This document shows, in pieces, positions 10,394 through 20,091 of a stretch of 64,000 nucleotides of DNA. Each line of letters begins with the position of its first letter. Position 1 is the stretch's first letter. Both the position numbers and the translations under genes were made by a program. The notes beneath the pieces were generated by a model. That model saw only the letters and a program-made list of their open reading frames with translations, had not been told where the DNA came from and made no database searches. Source of the DNA: Ralstonia pickettii DTP0602 (GTDB lineage Bacteria > Pseudomonadota > Gammaproteobacteria > Burkholderiales > Burkholderiaceae); contig CP006667.1 of NCBI GenBank assembly GCA_000471925.1, positions 744,001-808,000 of the forward strand, given 5' to 3'.

Positions 10394-11767
10394 TCAGACT
10401 TCATAGCGCTTGGCCGGGTCATAGGTTTCGTCCGGCAAGCCCACGCCGAATACCCGCAGCCGCTCGGCAAACTTGGGATACACCCCGGTGGCGCGGAAGT
10501 GGCCGCGCACGGTGCCGTCCTTGTCCACGCCGGTGCGCTGGAAGGTGAAGATCTCCTGCATGTTGATGATGTCGCCCTCCATGCCGGTGATCTCCGAGAT
10601 GCTGATGATCTTGCGCCGCCCGTCGGTCATGCGCGCCGCCTGCACTATCACGGTGATGGCCGAGGCGATCTGCTGGCGCATGGCTTTTGCAGGCATGGTC
10701 AGGCCGGCCATGCTGACCATGTTCTCCAGCCGCGTCAGCGCGTCGCGCGGGGTGTTGGCGTGGATGGTGGTGAGCGAGCCTTCATGGCCGGTGTTCATCG
10801 CGTTGAGCATGTCCAGCGCCTCGCCGCCGCGCACTTCGCCGAGGATGATGCGGTCCGGGCGCATGCGCAGCGCGTTGCGCACCAGCGCGCGCTGGTTGAT
10901 CTCGCCCTTGCCCTCGATATTGGGTGGGCGCGTCTCCAGGCGCAGCACGTGGGGCTGGCGCATCTGCAGCTCGGCCGCGTCCTCGATGGTGATGACGCGC
11001 TCGTCCTCGGGGATAAAGCCCGACAGGATGTTCAGCAGCGTGGTCTTGCCGCTGCCGGTGCCGCCCGACACCAGCACGTTGACCTTGGCTGTCGACAGCG
11101 ACTGCAGCAGCTGCGCCATCGGCGGCGTCAGGCTGCGCAGGTTGACCAGGTCGGACACCTGCAGCGGATTGACCGCGAAGCGCCGGATCGACAGCAGCGG
11201 GCCGTCGATGGCCGAGGGCGGGATGATGGCATTGACGCGCGAGCCGTCGGGCAGGCGCGCGTCCACCATCGGGCTGGTTTCGTCGATGCGGCGGCCCATG
11301 CGCGAGACGATCTTCTCGATCACCTTCATCAGGTGCGCGTCGTCGTAGAACACCACGTCGGTCAGCTCCAGCTTGCCACGCCGCTCCACGTAGGTCTGGC
11401 GCGCGGTGTTGACCAGGATGTCGGACACCGTGGGATCCTTGAGCAGTGGCTCCAGCGGGCCGAAGCCGAACATCTCGTCGTAGATTTCGACGGTAAGTTG
11501 CCGGCGCTCATTGTCGTTGAGCAGCACCTTCTGCTCGTCGACGATCAGGTTGACCAGCGTGCCGATCTCCTGCCTGACCTGCTCCTGCGGAAAGCGCGCC
11601 AGACGCTCCAGCTCGACGCGATCGAGCACGGTCTCGTGCACGTCGCGCTTGAGCGCGTGGTAGCCAGGCGAGGTGGAGGCGGTGGCCTGCCCGCCGAACT
11701 GGATCGCGGCGTGGCCGTTGGCGTTGAAGGCCGCTGCGGTGCTGGCCAGTTGTTCGCGGATGGACAT
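10394..11767 (-). CDS. tadA: Tad pilus assembly ATPase TadA (CpaF)
   Basis: A 457-residue secretion ATPase of the GspE/VirB11 superfamily. The Walker A motif GGTGSGKTT is at residues 235-243; the Walker B/Asp-box region is around [16 protein letters not shown], and the His box is [12 protein letters not shown]. An N-terminal helical domain (residues 1-110) is typical of CpaF. It forms cytosolic hexamers that drive Flp pilin polymerisation through TadB/TadC. Good ribosome site (AAGGGGAA). It sits between tadZ and tadB. Confidence 0.95.
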   Translation of the reverse strand: MSIREQLASTAAAFNANGHAAIQFGGQATASTSPGYHALKRDVHETVLDRVELERLARFPQEQVRQEIGTLVNLIVDEQKVLLNDNERRQLTVEIYDEMFGFGPLEPLLKDPTVSDILVNTARQTYVERRGKLELTDVVFYDDAHLMKVIEKIVSRMGRRIDETSPMVDARLPDGSRVNAIIPPSAIDGPLLSIRRFAVNPLQVSDLVNLRSLTPPMAQLLQSLSTAKVNVLVSGGTGSGKTTLLNILSGFIPEDERVITIEDAAELQMRQPHVLRLETRPPNIEGKGEINQRALVRNALRMRPDRIILGEVRGGEALDMLNAMNTGHEGSLTTIHANTPRDALTRLENMVSMAGLTMPAKAMRQQIASAITVIVQAARMTDGRRKIISISEITGMEGDIINMQEIFTFQRTGVDKDGTVRGHFRATGVYPKFAERLRVFGVGLPDETYDPAKRYEV

Positions 11768-11815
11768 GATGGGTTCCCCTTGTTTTCTGTTCTGTCAGAT
11801 GGATGCAGCCGGCGC

Positions 11816-13009
11816 TCAGGTGCTCCTGGCGCGCAGCATCAGCCGGCGCAGCGGCGACACCGCCTCCGGCCGCAGGCGCCGCTCGGCTTCAGGCGGGGCC
11901 GCCAGTTGCGTGGCCATGGCCTGCAGCGCGCGCGCAATGGCGCTGCGACGGCTCAGCTTGGCCACGGGCTCGCCGTGGCTGACGGATTCCTCCACCACCG
12001 CCGGATCGTCCGGCAGCGCGAAGGCGATCTTCATGTCGAAGATGTCTTCCATGGTCGCGCGCGGCACCTCGTTCTTGCGGCCGGCGCGGTTCAGCACCAG
12101 GCGGACCTTGTCGGCGGGGTAGTGCAGCGCGCGCAGGATATCGATCAGCCGGCGGCCGGGGCGCCCATAGGCAATGGTCGGCTCGGCCACCACGCAGATG
12201 CGGTCGCTGTGGTCCAGCATGCCGATCGACAGCGGATCGATGCTCTGGCCGATATCGAAGATCACGAAGTCGTAGTTCGGCTGCATCACCGACAGGATCC
12301 ACTCCAGCTTGTCCTTCTGGATCTGGCTGGCCTTGACCGGGTCGGTGGCGCCGGCGAGAACATCGAAGCCGTTGTCCACGTGCACCAGGCAGGCATCGAG
12401 GAAGCCCGCGTCCAGCCGGTCGATCTGGCTGCAGATGTCGGGCAGCGTGGACGGCGGTGCCTTGTCGCTGACCAAGTGGGTGAGGTCGCCGAAATGCCGG
12501 TTCAGGTCCACCACCAGCACGCGCTTGGCCAAGTGGCGCGCCAGCGCATCGCCCAGGTTGGCGGCGACGAAGCTGGTGCCGGCACCGCCCTTGCATGAGA
12601 TCACCGAGATCACCTGCGCGGCTTCGCGTGCGCGCGGCACATGCGTGGCCTCCACGCGCTTGAGCGCTTCGGCCAGCTGGCCCTTGTCCAGCGGCCACGA
12701 CAGCACGTCGCGGATGCCGGCGCGCATGGCCTTGATCAGCACCTCGGAGCCGGGCGCCGGCGTGACCAGGATGCAGGGCAGGTCAGGGTGCTGCTGGCGC
12801 AGGGTCTCGATGGCCAGCATCTGTCCCGGGCCGATGGCCGGCAGCTCCAGGATCAGCAGGTCGGCCATGCGCAGGCGGCTGGCGTGATACGGGAAGCGCG
12901 CCAGGCCTTCCTGCAGCGACATGGCCTGGAAGTTGCCGACCGTGGCGCTGAGCCGGTTGATCTCGGCCAGCCGTTCGGCGTCTTCGGATGCGATCAGGAT
13001 CTTCAGCAT
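11816..13009 (-). CDS. tadZ: Tad localisation protein TadZ (CpaE-like)
   Basis: A 397-residue protein with an N-terminal atypical receiver-like domain (about 1-125, lacking a clean phosphorylation pocket) and a C-terminal ParA/MinD-like ATPase domain. The deviant Walker A is CKGGAGTSF around residue 140, and NYDFVIFDIGQSIDPLS is the Walker B region. CpaE/TadZ proteins place the Tad machine in the cell, usually at a pole. The gene lies between the TadE-like genes and tadA. Confidence 0.9.
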   Translation of the reverse strand: MLKILIASEDAERLAEINRLSATVGNFQAMSLQEGLARFPYHASRLRMADLLILELPAIGPGQMLAIETLRQQHPDLPCILVTPAPGSEVLIKAMRAGIRDVLSWPLDKGQLAEALKRVEATHVPRAREAAQVISVISCKGGAGTSFVAANLGDALARHLAKRVLVVDLNRHFGDLTHLVSDKAPPSTLPDICSQIDRLDAGFLDACLVHVDNGFDVLAGATDPVKASQIQKDKLEWILSVMQPNYDFVIFDIGQSIDPLSIGMLDHSDRICVVAEPTIAYGRPGRRLIDILRALHYPADKVRLVLNRAGRKNEVPRATMEDIFDMKIAFALPDDPAVVEESVSHGEPVAKLSRRSAIARALQAMATQLAAPPEAERRLRPEAVSPLRRLMLRARST

Positions 13010-13094
13010 GATGTCCTCGCAATGCTCTGGTCGATGCTCGGGTGCGATGTCAGGGGGCGGATGGGGTCGGGGCGCATGGGGTCAGCCCGGGTCG

Positions 13095-13553
13095 TCAGCT
13101 GCATACCGTGCCGCCGGTCGACGTGCGCAGGCTTTCGCGCGTCATGGTGGTCGTGAACGGCGGCATGCCCAGGCTCAGCGGCACCAGCGGCATCACCGTG
13201 GCCACCGTGACGTTGGCGACGCTGACGGTGACGCTCTGGCAGGTGGAGCGCGCGGTGGCGGCGTCCGCATCGCAGCCGGCGGGCTCGTAGGCCACGCTGA
13301 TGTTCGAGTTCTGCAGCAGCGGCAGCAGGTCGCGCATGCGGTTCTTGATGACGGCGTCGCCGGCGTCGCATACCACCGCCATGCGCGCACCCAGGCGCGT
13401 CACTTCGGCGGCGGTGTTCCAGTAGAACAGCACGCGCGAGAACTCGGCGATGCCGATCAGCAGCGTGAAGAACACGGCCGCGATCAGGCCGAATTCCACG
13501 ATCGCGGCGCCACGCTGGCGCGTCCTGGCGCGAGGAAGGGCGAGCGGTCTCAT
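13095..13553 (-). CDS. TadE/TadF-like minor pseudopilin
   Basis: A 152-residue protein with the TadE-like N-terminus: a short basic leader (RQRG), then AAIVEFGLIAAVFFTLLIGIAE as a hydrophobic segment with the Glu typical of pilins. The rest is a periplasmic domain with a cysteine pair. Its ATG overlaps the stop of the preceding tadE gene by four bases (ATGA), so the two are translationally coupled. It probably acts as a minor pilin or pilus initiator processed by the TadV peptidase. Confidence 0.85.
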   Translation of the reverse strand: MRPLALPRARTRQRGAAIVEFGLIAAVFFTLLIGIAEFSRVLFYWNTAAEVTRLGARMAVVCDAGDAVIKNRMRDLLPLLQNSNISVAYEPAGCDADAATARSTCQSVTVSVANVTVATVMPLVPLSLGMPPFTTTMTRESLRTSTGGTVCS

Positions 13554-14059
13554 AGCACTTGCCTCATGACGGTGGAGATATCGCTGAAGGTCAGCCCGGC
13601 CACATTGATATAGGACTGCATTGGCGAATACGCGAAGCCGGTGATCCTGACGGCGACCAGGTTCACCGTGCCCGCCGGGGTGCCGGTGCCGTCCGGGTTG
13701 TCGTAGGTACTGACGTTGTTGAACGACTGGCCGGGGCAACCGCTGGCATCCACGCGATCGCAGATCACGACCATGGAGGTGGTCAGCCCCGGCGCCAGCG
13801 GGGTGCCGGAGCAGGCGCTGTTGCCATACACCGCCAGGCACTTGGCCTCCGCGGCCGGATAGGTGACGTCCTCCGGCGAAAATTGCGACAGGTACCGCGT
13901 TGCGGTGCGCGTGGCCTTGGTCAGCGTGTCGTATTGGTAGATCGCGCGCCCGAACTCGGCCACGCCACAGGCCATCAGCACCATCGGCGCGAGCAGGATG
14001 CCGAATTCCACGGCGGCCACGCCGCGCTGGCGCTTGTGTGATGTCAAGAGCCGTTTCAT
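13550..14059 (-). CDS. tadE: TadE-like minor pseudopilin
   Basis: A 169-residue protein starting KRLLTSHKRQRGVAAVEFG: basic leader, then the G-x4-E prepilin-like processing region and a hydrophobic helix. The periplasmic part contains cysteines and Gly/Thr-rich loops. TadE/TadF pseudopilins are needed for Flp pilus formation in characterised Tad systems. AGGAGA precedes the ATG. It is coupled by overlap to the next TadE-like gene and begins nine bases after tadG. Confidence 0.85.
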   Translation of the reverse strand: MKRLLTSHKRQRGVAAVEFGILLAPMVLMACGVAEFGRAIYQYDTLTKATRTATRYLSQFSPEDVTYPAAEAKCLAVYGNSACSGTPLAPGLTTSMVVICDRVDASGCPGQSFNNVSTYDNPDGTGTPAGTVNLVAVRITGFAYSPMQSYINVAGLTFSDISTVMRQVL

Positions 14060-14068
14060 CGTCGTCTC

Positions 14069-15370
14069 CTATTGCACCAGCACCGGCACCAGCGGCCCGA
14101 CGCCGGTGCCTGCGCCCGGCAGCCCTTGCGTGGCGCAGGGGCTGCCCGCCATGCTGGAATCGCCGCGGTACTCCAGCCGCACCGTGCTGTTGTTCCCGCC
14201 TTTCTGCATGGGCTCGACCATCAGCAGGCAGGCCCAGCCGGTGACCGGGATCTTGTGGGTGCCCGGCGTGGCGAGTGTGGTGCAGTCCACGATCGGCGCC
14301 AGCACCAGGCGGCGGTCGGCGCCGGCCTCGTAGACGGACTTGGCGGCGGCACTGCCCTGCGTGTCGAGCTTCGTGGTGGCGTCGCCCTGGTAGGCGTTGT
14401 AGGCCTTGCGCGCGGCCAGGAAGTTGGGCTGCGCGTTGCCCAGGCTGTCGGTCGAGCTGCCGTCGTAGGCGTTGCTCTTGGCGATCCAGGTGGCGTCGGT
14501 ATAGGTAAAGCCGGTGAAGTCAGTCACGCCCAGCGTCTTGCCAGACTTGATGATGCCGAAGCGGCTGTTCCATTCGTCGGACAGCGAGGCCTTCTCCCCG
14601 GTGGTGCCGATCTGCGCGCCCAGCGCGGGCAGGTTGCACTGCCCCGCGCCCTTGAGCTGATTGGCCAGGTCCTTGGCGCTGCTGCCGCCGTTCAGGTCGG
14701 CCCAGCCGAAGTTGCCGCCGCCGTAGGCCACGCTGTCCTTGTCCGCGGTGCCGGCCTTGGTGGTCAGCCACTGGCCGATGGTGTAGCCGCCTGGCACCGG
14801 CGGGGTGGCGGTGTCGGGCCGGCATACGAACACCGGGATCGCGCAGGTGGTCTGAGCCGAAGTGGTGGTGGCGACCGCGAACGCCGCCACCGTGCTGGGC
14901 CCGATATTGATGCCGGGCATGACGTTGAGCACCTGCGCAAACCAGTGGGCGATGCCCACGCGAGACACATCGCAGCGCACGTACTTGATGGTGTTCAGCG
15001 CGTAGGTGGACGAGTCCTTGTCGAGGAAGGGATTGGCCAGCGAATCGGTGTAGCGCACGCTGCTGCTGGCGACCAGCTGCACCTGCTCCTTCTGGAACAG
15101 GGCCTGATTGCGCGAGCCGGCGGTGATGCCGGCCGCTTCCGACACCGCCAGCGCCGTGGCGCCGGTCAGGTCGCGCGCCGCGGCCAGCGCGCAGGAGTCG
15201 GCGCTGTTCTGCAGCTCGCTCTTGGCCACGTACAGCTTGCCCAGATCGAGCGCCAGGCCGATAAAGCCGACCAGCACCACGATCATGAGCCCCATGATGA
15301 TGGCAACGGCGCCGCGCTGCCGCGCCTGGCGGCGCGCCAGCGTGGTGCCGTGAAGCCTGGGTCTGGTCAT
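14069..15370 (-). CDS. tadG: TadG-like pilus assembly protein
   Basis: A 433-residue protein. The N-terminus RQARQRGAVAIIMGLMIVVLVG is the TadG/TadE-type leader with one membrane helix, followed by LDLGKLYVAKSELQNSADSCALAAA, the conserved block of the TadG (Flp assembly) N-terminal domain. The large periplasmic part resembles von Willebrand-type folds in other TadG proteins but no MIDAS motif is obvious. The start at 15370 is preceded by AGGGGAG; a longer open frame upstream overlaps the lipoprotein gene and is rejected. Confidence 0.85.
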   Translation of the reverse strand: MTRPRLHGTTLARRQARQRGAVAIIMGLMIVVLVGFIGLALDLGKLYVAKSELQNSADSCALAAARDLTGATALAVSEAAGITAGSRNQALFQKEQVQLVASSSVRYTDSLANPFLDKDSSTYALNTIKYVRCDVSRVGIAHWFAQVLNVMPGINIGPSTVAAFAVATTTSAQTTCAIPVFVCRPDTATPPVPGGYTIGQWLTTKAGTADKDSVAYGGGNFGWADLNGGSSAKDLANQLKGAGQCNLPALGAQIGTTGEKASLSDEWNSRFGIIKSGKTLGVTDFTGFTYTDATWIAKSNAYDGSSTDSLGNAQPNFLAARKAYNAYQGDATTKLDTQGSAAAKSVYEAGADRRLVLAPIVDCTTLATPGTHKIPVTGWACLLMVEPMQKGGNNSTVRLEYRGDSSMAGSPCATQGLPGAGTGVGPLVPVLVQ

Positions 15371-15393
15371 GATGGCGCTCCCCTGTGGTCTGA

Positions 15394-15732
15394 CTAGCGC
15401 GAACCGTTGCCGCCCATGCCCACGCCGCCGTAGCCGCCGGCGCCGAAGTCGATGGTCATGGCGGGCGAGCCGTTCTGCTGGTTCCTGACGAGCGAGCGGT
15501 CGAAGTTCTTCATCGCCGCCACCGCGGTCTTGCCGTCGGTGCCGGTGACGGTGGGCAGGCCGGCCGGCGCGTCGGGGTTGATGATCTGCAGCTGCGTGAC
15601 CGTGGCCAGCGCCACGCCGCGCTGGCTGTCCCACACCGGCGTCGAGGTCATGCAGGCAGAGAGCGTGAGGCAGGCCAGGCTGCCGAGCACCAGGGCGGCG
15701 GCGCCGCGTGAAAGCTTGAGGGTCTTGCTCAT
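15394..15732 (-). CDS. Tad-locus lipoprotein
   Basis: A 112-residue lipoprotein: hydrophobic signal ending in the lipobox LSAC, then a short domain with a Gly-rich C-terminus. It has no TPR repeats, so it is not a TadD homologue, although it occupies a position where outer-membrane pilotin-like lipoproteins occur in Tad loci. It may assist the RcpA secretin, whose gene is 26 bp upstream in the same operon. AGGAGA precedes the start. Confidence 0.75.
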   Translation of the reverse strand: MSKTLKLSRGAAALVLGSLACLTLSACMTSTPVWDSQRGVALATVTQLQIINPDAPAGLPTVTGTDGKTAVAAMKNFDRSLVRNQQNGSPAMTIDFGAGGYGGVGMGGNGSR

Positions 15733-15758
15733 GATGGTTCTCCTGTGGGCGCGGCGGA

Positions 15759-17639
15759 TCAGTTGCCGCCCGAGGCGGTGTGGCTGCCGGTGCCGGCGGT
15801 CCGTGCCTGCGCGAGACGCGCGGCGGTGGCTTCGATGCGGGCGATGCGCGCGGCGGTGTCGTCGGCTGGCGGGGCGGCCGCGATGCTGCGGACGGGCGCC
15901 TGGGCTGGTGTCGGCACGTCGGCGACCGGCGGCATTGCTGTCGCGGCTGCCGGCGCCGCTGCAGGTGCGGCAGGCTCATCCAGCGGCCGGCCCGTCGGCA
16001 CCGGCCCCATCGAGACCGAGGTGCCGGTCGCGGTTTCGCTGCGCGGTGCCGACGGCGCCGTGGCGGGCGCTGCGGCCGGCGCGGCGGGCTGCGACGGCGC
16101 TGGTGCGGGGATGGGGAGGGGCTTGCCGCGGCCTTCCATATTGCCCATGAAGTAGAGCGACAGCGGGTTCGGCGTGGAGAAGCTGTCGGTCGGCAGCGGG
16201 TAGTTGTTGGTCTGCATCGGCTTGACCAGGCGCGGCGTGATGATGAACACCAGCTCGGTCAGGTCCTGCTGGTACTGCGTGCTGCGGAACAGCGTGCCCA
16301 GCACCGGCACTTCGCCCGCACCCGGCAGTGCCTTCAGCGAGCCGCGTGCGCTGTCCTGCAGCAGGCCGCCGATGGCAAAGCTCTCGCCGTCGCGCATCTG
16401 CACGGTGGTGGAGGCGCGCCGCGTGGTGATCACCGGCAGCACGGTCTGGCCGGTCAGGCTGCTGCCGCGCACGGTGGCGCCGGTGGGCGACAGCTCGGAC
16501 ACTTCCGGCGCCACCTTCAGGTGGATGCGGCCGTTGGCCAGCACGGTGGGGGTGAACTTCAGCCCCACGCCGAACTCTTCCTCCTGCAGCGTGATGGTGC
16601 CGGCCCCGTTCAGCACATTGGCCTGCGCCACCGGGATGTAGATCTTGCCGCCGGCGAGGAAGCTGGCTTCCTGGCCGCTGATGGTGACCAGGTTGGGCTC
16701 GGCCAGGATCTTGACCAGGCTGTCGTTCTTCTGCGCGTCGAGGGCGATATCGAAGGGCCGGTTATTGGCCTTGCTGGCGAAGATCGCGGTCGAGGCGCCG
16801 GTCAGCAGCGAGGTCACCAGGCCGCCGGTCCACGAGCCGAAGCCGCCCTGCAGGTTCACCGTCGAGCCGAGCTGGTTCAGCAGCGTCTTGGAGACCTCGG
16901 CGACCTTCACTTCCAGCATCACCTGCTGCGGCGTATCGACCGACATCATGTTGAGCACGCCGCCCTTCTTGCTGCCTTCGGCCTGCGCGGCGTTGACGTA
17001 GGCCTGGGCGATGTCCATGGCCATCTGCGCGGACTGGGCGTTGGTGACGCTGCCGGTCAGCACCAAGTTGTCCGCGGCGGTCATCACGCGGATGCCGGGC
17101 TCGCCGGGCAGCAGCTGGCCGAGCGAGGTCTGCAGCCCGCCGGCATCGGCATTGACCACCACGTTGATGATGCTGCAGGAGCCGCTGCGGCCCTGCACGA
17201 TCATGTTGGTGGTGCCCACGCTGCGGCCCAGCACATAGAGCGTCTGTGGCGACACCATGGTGGCCTGCACCACGTTCGGGTTGCCCAGCGTGCGGTTGCG
17301 CACGGCCTCGGGCAGCGGGATCAGCTGCGACTTGCCGACCGGCACCACCACGCTGGATTCGTTGCGGATCGCGCCGGTGCAGTTCGGCCCGCGCGCCTCG
17401 GCGGCCGGGATGGGCGCCGGGGCGGAGTTCTGCGCGACGGTGGCGGGCGCCCCGGGCGTCATGCTGATGGTCATCTGCATCGGGCCCGCGGGCGCCTTGG
17501 CGGCGGCCGGCGTGGTCGTCTTGGTCAGGTTGCCCGCCTCCATGGCGACCTGCGCGGCGACGGCCAGCGGGGTGCAGAGGATCACGGCCAGCACCAGGGT
17601 GCGGGTGCTGCCGGCGGCTTCGGTCATTTTCTGTTTCAT
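15759..17639 (-). CDS. rcpA: Tad outer-membrane secretin RcpA (CpaC)
   Basis: A 626-residue exported protein. After the signal peptide comes the N-terminal secretin domain (RNESSVVVPVGKSQLIPLPE to QGRSGSC), a BON-like segment (LVLTGSVTNAQ) and the secretin domain around residues 225-470 with VKVAEVSKTLLNQLG and the final VPVLGTLFRS...LTELVFIITPRLV. The last about 120 residues are an Ala/Pro-rich tail not needed for the family. It forms the outer-membrane channel for the Flp pilus. GGGGGGAGA precedes the start. Confidence 0.92.
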   Translation of the reverse strand: MKQKMTEAAGSTRTLVLAVILCTPLAVAAQVAMEAGNLTKTTTPAAAKAPAGPMQMTISMTPGAPATVAQNSAPAPIPAAEARGPNCTGAIRNESSVVVPVGKSQLIPLPEAVRNRTLGNPNVVQATMVSPQTLYVLGRSVGTTNMIVQGRSGSCSIINVVVNADAGGLQTSLGQLLPGEPGIRVMTAADNLVLTGSVTNAQSAQMAMDIAQAYVNAAQAEGSKKGGVLNMMSVDTPQQVMLEVKVAEVSKTLLNQLGSTVNLQGGFGSWTGGLVTSLLTGASTAIFASKANNRPFDIALDAQKNDSLVKILAEPNLVTISGQEASFLAGGKIYIPVAQANVLNGAGTITLQEEEFGVGLKFTPTVLANGRIHLKVAPEVSELSPTGATVRGSSLTGQTVLPVITTRRASTTVQMRDGESFAIGGLLQDSARGSLKALPGAGEVPVLGTLFRSTQYQQDLTELVFIITPRLVKPMQTNNYPLPTDSFSTPNPLSLYFMGNMEGRGKPLPIPAPAPSQPAAPAAAPATAPSAPRSETATGTSVSMGPVPTGRPLDEPAAPAAAPAAATAMPPVADVPTPAQAPVRSIAAAPPADDTAARIARIEATAARLAQARTAGTGSHTASGGN

Positions 17640-17713
17640 TTTGAATCTCCCCCCGGAGAGGTGATGCTGATCAGGATTCGTTGTCCGTCATGTCAGTCAG
17701 GGTCACGGGCTGG

Positions 17714-18556
17714 TCAGAAGCACTCGAGACCGCCCTGCATCCCGGCCAGCACGCCAATGCAGTTGCCGCGGGCGGGCTGTGCTGCCACCGTGCGGGTCTT
17801 GACCACGGTGCGCGTGGCGGTCTGGGTGACGACCTTGACCGGCGCCGGTTCCGGGACCTTGCCCAGCAACGTGCCCTTGGTGGCGCCGCCGGTGTTGATG
17901 TCGGCCACGTCCATCTGGTTGCGCAGCACCAGCGACAGCGTGCCTACGCTGCGCGCCACGTCCAGCTTCTCGGCCTGCTCGGGCGTGACTTCCAGCGTCA
18001 CGGCGTTGACCACCTTGGGCTGGGTGTCGTCGCGGCTGACCTGCTGCGCCACTGCCAGCACCAGGATCTTCTCCAGCACGATCTTGGAGATGCTGCCGTT
18101 CTGGGTGCTCTTGGCCTCTTCGTTGGTATTGACGATCACGTCGACGTGGTTGCCCGGCAGCGCGAAGCCCGCCACGCCGACTACGTCATTGACGCGCACG
18201 GTGATGGCCCGTTTGCCGTCGTTGATCACGGCGGACAGGCCGCCCTTGGTGCCGATCGGCGCAAGCTTGGCGTCGAGGATGGGCTCGCCGCGCTGCAGGC
18301 TGGTGCGCACCACGCGGCCTTCCAGCTCCTTGAGGTCTTCGAACGCGCCCGGCGGCACGCTGCCCGAGGGCCAGCTCACCAGGCGCAGCTGGCTGCCATT
18401 GAGCGGCTGCCCCAGGTTCAGGTCGGCGGCGGCAACGGCCACCTGCCGCACCGAGCTGGACGATTGCTGGACCAGCCAGCGCGATGCCGACACCACCGCC
18501 GCCACGCCGGCGACGAGGGCAACCAGCAGCATCAGGATTGCGCGTGTGTTTTTCAT
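17714..18556 (-). CDS. cpaB: Flp pilus assembly protein RcpC/CpaB
   Basis: A 280-residue protein with one N-terminal membrane helix (AILMLLVALVAGVAAVVSA), a SAF domain (VAAADLNLGQPLNGSQLRLVSWP) and the RcpC/CpaB domain that follows. Family members sit in the periplasm and work with the RcpA secretin. GGGAGAG lies before the ATG. It is placed between the AAA+ ATPase gene and rcpA in the operon. The C-terminal 50 residues are Thr/Val-rich and end in two cysteines. Confidence 0.9.
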   Translation of the reverse strand: MKNTRAILMLLVALVAGVAAVVSASRWLVQQSSSSVRQVAVAAADLNLGQPLNGSQLRLVSWPSGSVPPGAFEDLKELEGRVVRTSLQRGEPILDAKLAPIGTKGGLSAVINDGKRAITVRVNDVVGVAGFALPGNHVDVIVNTNEEAKSTQNGSISKIVLEKILVLAVAQQVSRDDTQPKVVNAVTLEVTPEQAEKLDVARSVGTLSLVLRNQMDVADINTGGATKGTLLGKVPEPAPVKVVTQTATRTVVKTRTVAAQPARGNCIGVLAGMQGGLECF

Positions 18557-18598
18557 GATGACTCTCCCTGCAGTGATCGGTGTATGGTGGTTGCCGTG

Positions 18599-20014
18599 TC
18601 AGCCCGCGGCGCGGTGCCCGTCCGGCCAGCGATGTGCCAGGCCGGGAGGCGGGATGTCAGGTGCCGGCCGCAGGCCGTAGTAGCTCTGCCAGGCAATCAG
18701 CAAGGCTTCTTGGGTGACATGCGCGACATGGCCGTGGTAGCGCACGCCGGACGCGACCAGCCGCAGCAGGTCGCGCGGGATGCAGGCCAGCAGCGGCATG
18801 TCGCCCGCGTAGTGCAGGCTCTGCACCAGGAAGTCGAAGACGGCTTCGGTGCTGGACAGGCCGAAATCGGAAGCGGTGCGGTGGTACACCTCGCGGTAGT
18901 CGTCGATCGTCAGCGGCCCCACATAGAGCTTGCTGCCGAGCCGGCGCAGGAAGGCATCGTCGCCCAGCTCGGCGGGCTCCAGGTTGGTGGAGAACACCGG
19001 CCACACATCGAACGGCACCGAGAAGCGCACGCCGGTGCGCAGCGAGAACATGTCGACGTTGCGGTCCAGCGGCACGATCCAGCGGTTGAGCAGCTCGGCC
19101 ACGCCCACCAGCTGGCGGCCCAGGTCGTCGATGATGTAGATGCCGTTGTTGGCCTTCATGTGCGGCGGCGCCTGGTAGAAGCCGGAGGTGCTGTCGTAGC
19201 GCAGGTCCAGCATCGACAGCGTCAGTTCGCCGCCGGACAGCACCACCGGCCGGTGGCACAGGATCCAGCGGCGATCCAGCGAACGGTGCGCGAGGGAGCC
19301 CTCGCTGTCGTCGAACGGCTTGTGCACCAGCGGATCGAACACCTGGATGATTTCGCCGGCCACGGTGATCGCGTGCGGTACCGGAACCGCGCCGGGCAGC
19401 AGCGCGCCCAGGCGCTGCGCCAGATAGGTCTTGCCGCTGCCGGCCGGGCCGTAGATCATCAGCGCGCGGCAGGTGTTCAGCGCCATGCCGATCGCGTCGA
19501 GCAGGTGCAGCGGGATCACCAGGTCATGGAAGGCCGCGGTCACGTCGGCCTTGGTCACCGACGCGTGGCTGACCGAATGGCGCTGCACCGCGTCGAGGTA
19601 GGCGTCCAGCGTGACCGGCGCCGCGCCGGTGTAGCTGCTGCGCGCCATGGCGTCGGCCGCGCGGGTGTAGCCCGCGTCGGTCAGGCGGAAGCGCACGTCC
19701 AGGTCGCTGGCGCCGCGGTGCGCGATCTCCAGCAGGCGCTCGCGCACTGCCACGGCGGCCACTTCGTTGACGACGGTGGCGGGCAGCTTCAGCGTATCGG
19801 TCAGCACCGCCAGCGTGACGCTGCGGTGCAGGTAGGCGGCCTTGAGCAGAAGGCCGAGCAGCAGCGAGATGTCGAGCCCCGTTTCGGCGATGCTCCGGGG
19901 CAGCACGTGCCAGGGCGGTACCGGCGCGCCGTGATCGGCGTGCCCGCTCCTGGCGCTTGACGGCACCGGCTCGAGATGCCGCGCTGCCTGGGCTGTTTCT
20001 TGATGCTCGATCAT
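18599..20014 (-). CDS. AAA+ ATPase embedded in the Tad locus
   Basis: A 471-residue cytosolic protein. Residues about 40-130 look like a winged-helix region (LLLKAAYLHRSVTLAVLTDTLKLPATVVNEVA), followed by an AAA+ domain with Walker A GPAGSGKT at 189-196, Walker B GIYIIDDLG and the sensor stretch VWPVFSTNLEP. It is not TadA or TadZ, both of which are present elsewhere in the locus, and standard Tad loci do not include it among core genes. Its place between prepilin peptidase and cpaB implies a role in pilus assembly or its control. The ATG at 20014 is chosen because GGGGAA lies upstream. Confidence 0.75.
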   Translation of the reverse strand: MIEHQETAQAARHLEPVPSSARSGHADHGAPVPPWHVLPRSIAETGLDISLLLGLLLKAAYLHRSVTLAVLTDTLKLPATVVNEVAAVAVRERLLEIAHRGASDLDVRFRLTDAGYTRAADAMARSSYTGAAPVTLDAYLDAVQRHSVSHASVTKADVTAAFHDLVIPLHLLDAIGMALNTCRALMIYGPAGSGKTYLAQRLGALLPGAVPVPHAITVAGEIIQVFDPLVHKPFDDSEGSLAHRSLDRRWILCHRPVVLSGGELTLSMLDLRYDSTSGFYQAPPHMKANNGIYIIDDLGRQLVGVAELLNRWIVPLDRNVDMFSLRTGVRFSVPFDVWPVFSTNLEPAELGDDAFLRRLGSKLYVGPLTIDDYREVYHRTASDFGLSSTEAVFDFLVQSLHYAGDMPLLACIPRDLLRLVASGVRYHGHVAHVTQEALLIAWQSYYGLRPAPDIPPPGLAHRWPDGHRAAG

Positions 20015-20091
20015 TGCTGTTCCCCGTTCGCTGTGCGGTGCGTTGTCGTTTTCAGGGGCAGCCGCTGGCTGCCGCGGTGTCGTGGTCAGTC

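Noticed and set aside
9203..12598. 1,131-residue rightward open frame rich in His, Gln and Arg
   Set aside because: It is antisense to tadC, tadB, tadA and tadZ, which are strongly supported; such frames are common opposite GC-rich genes.
15780..18680. 966-residue rightward open frame
   Set aside because: Antisense to rcpA and cpaB; composition is that of a shadow frame and there is no family signature.
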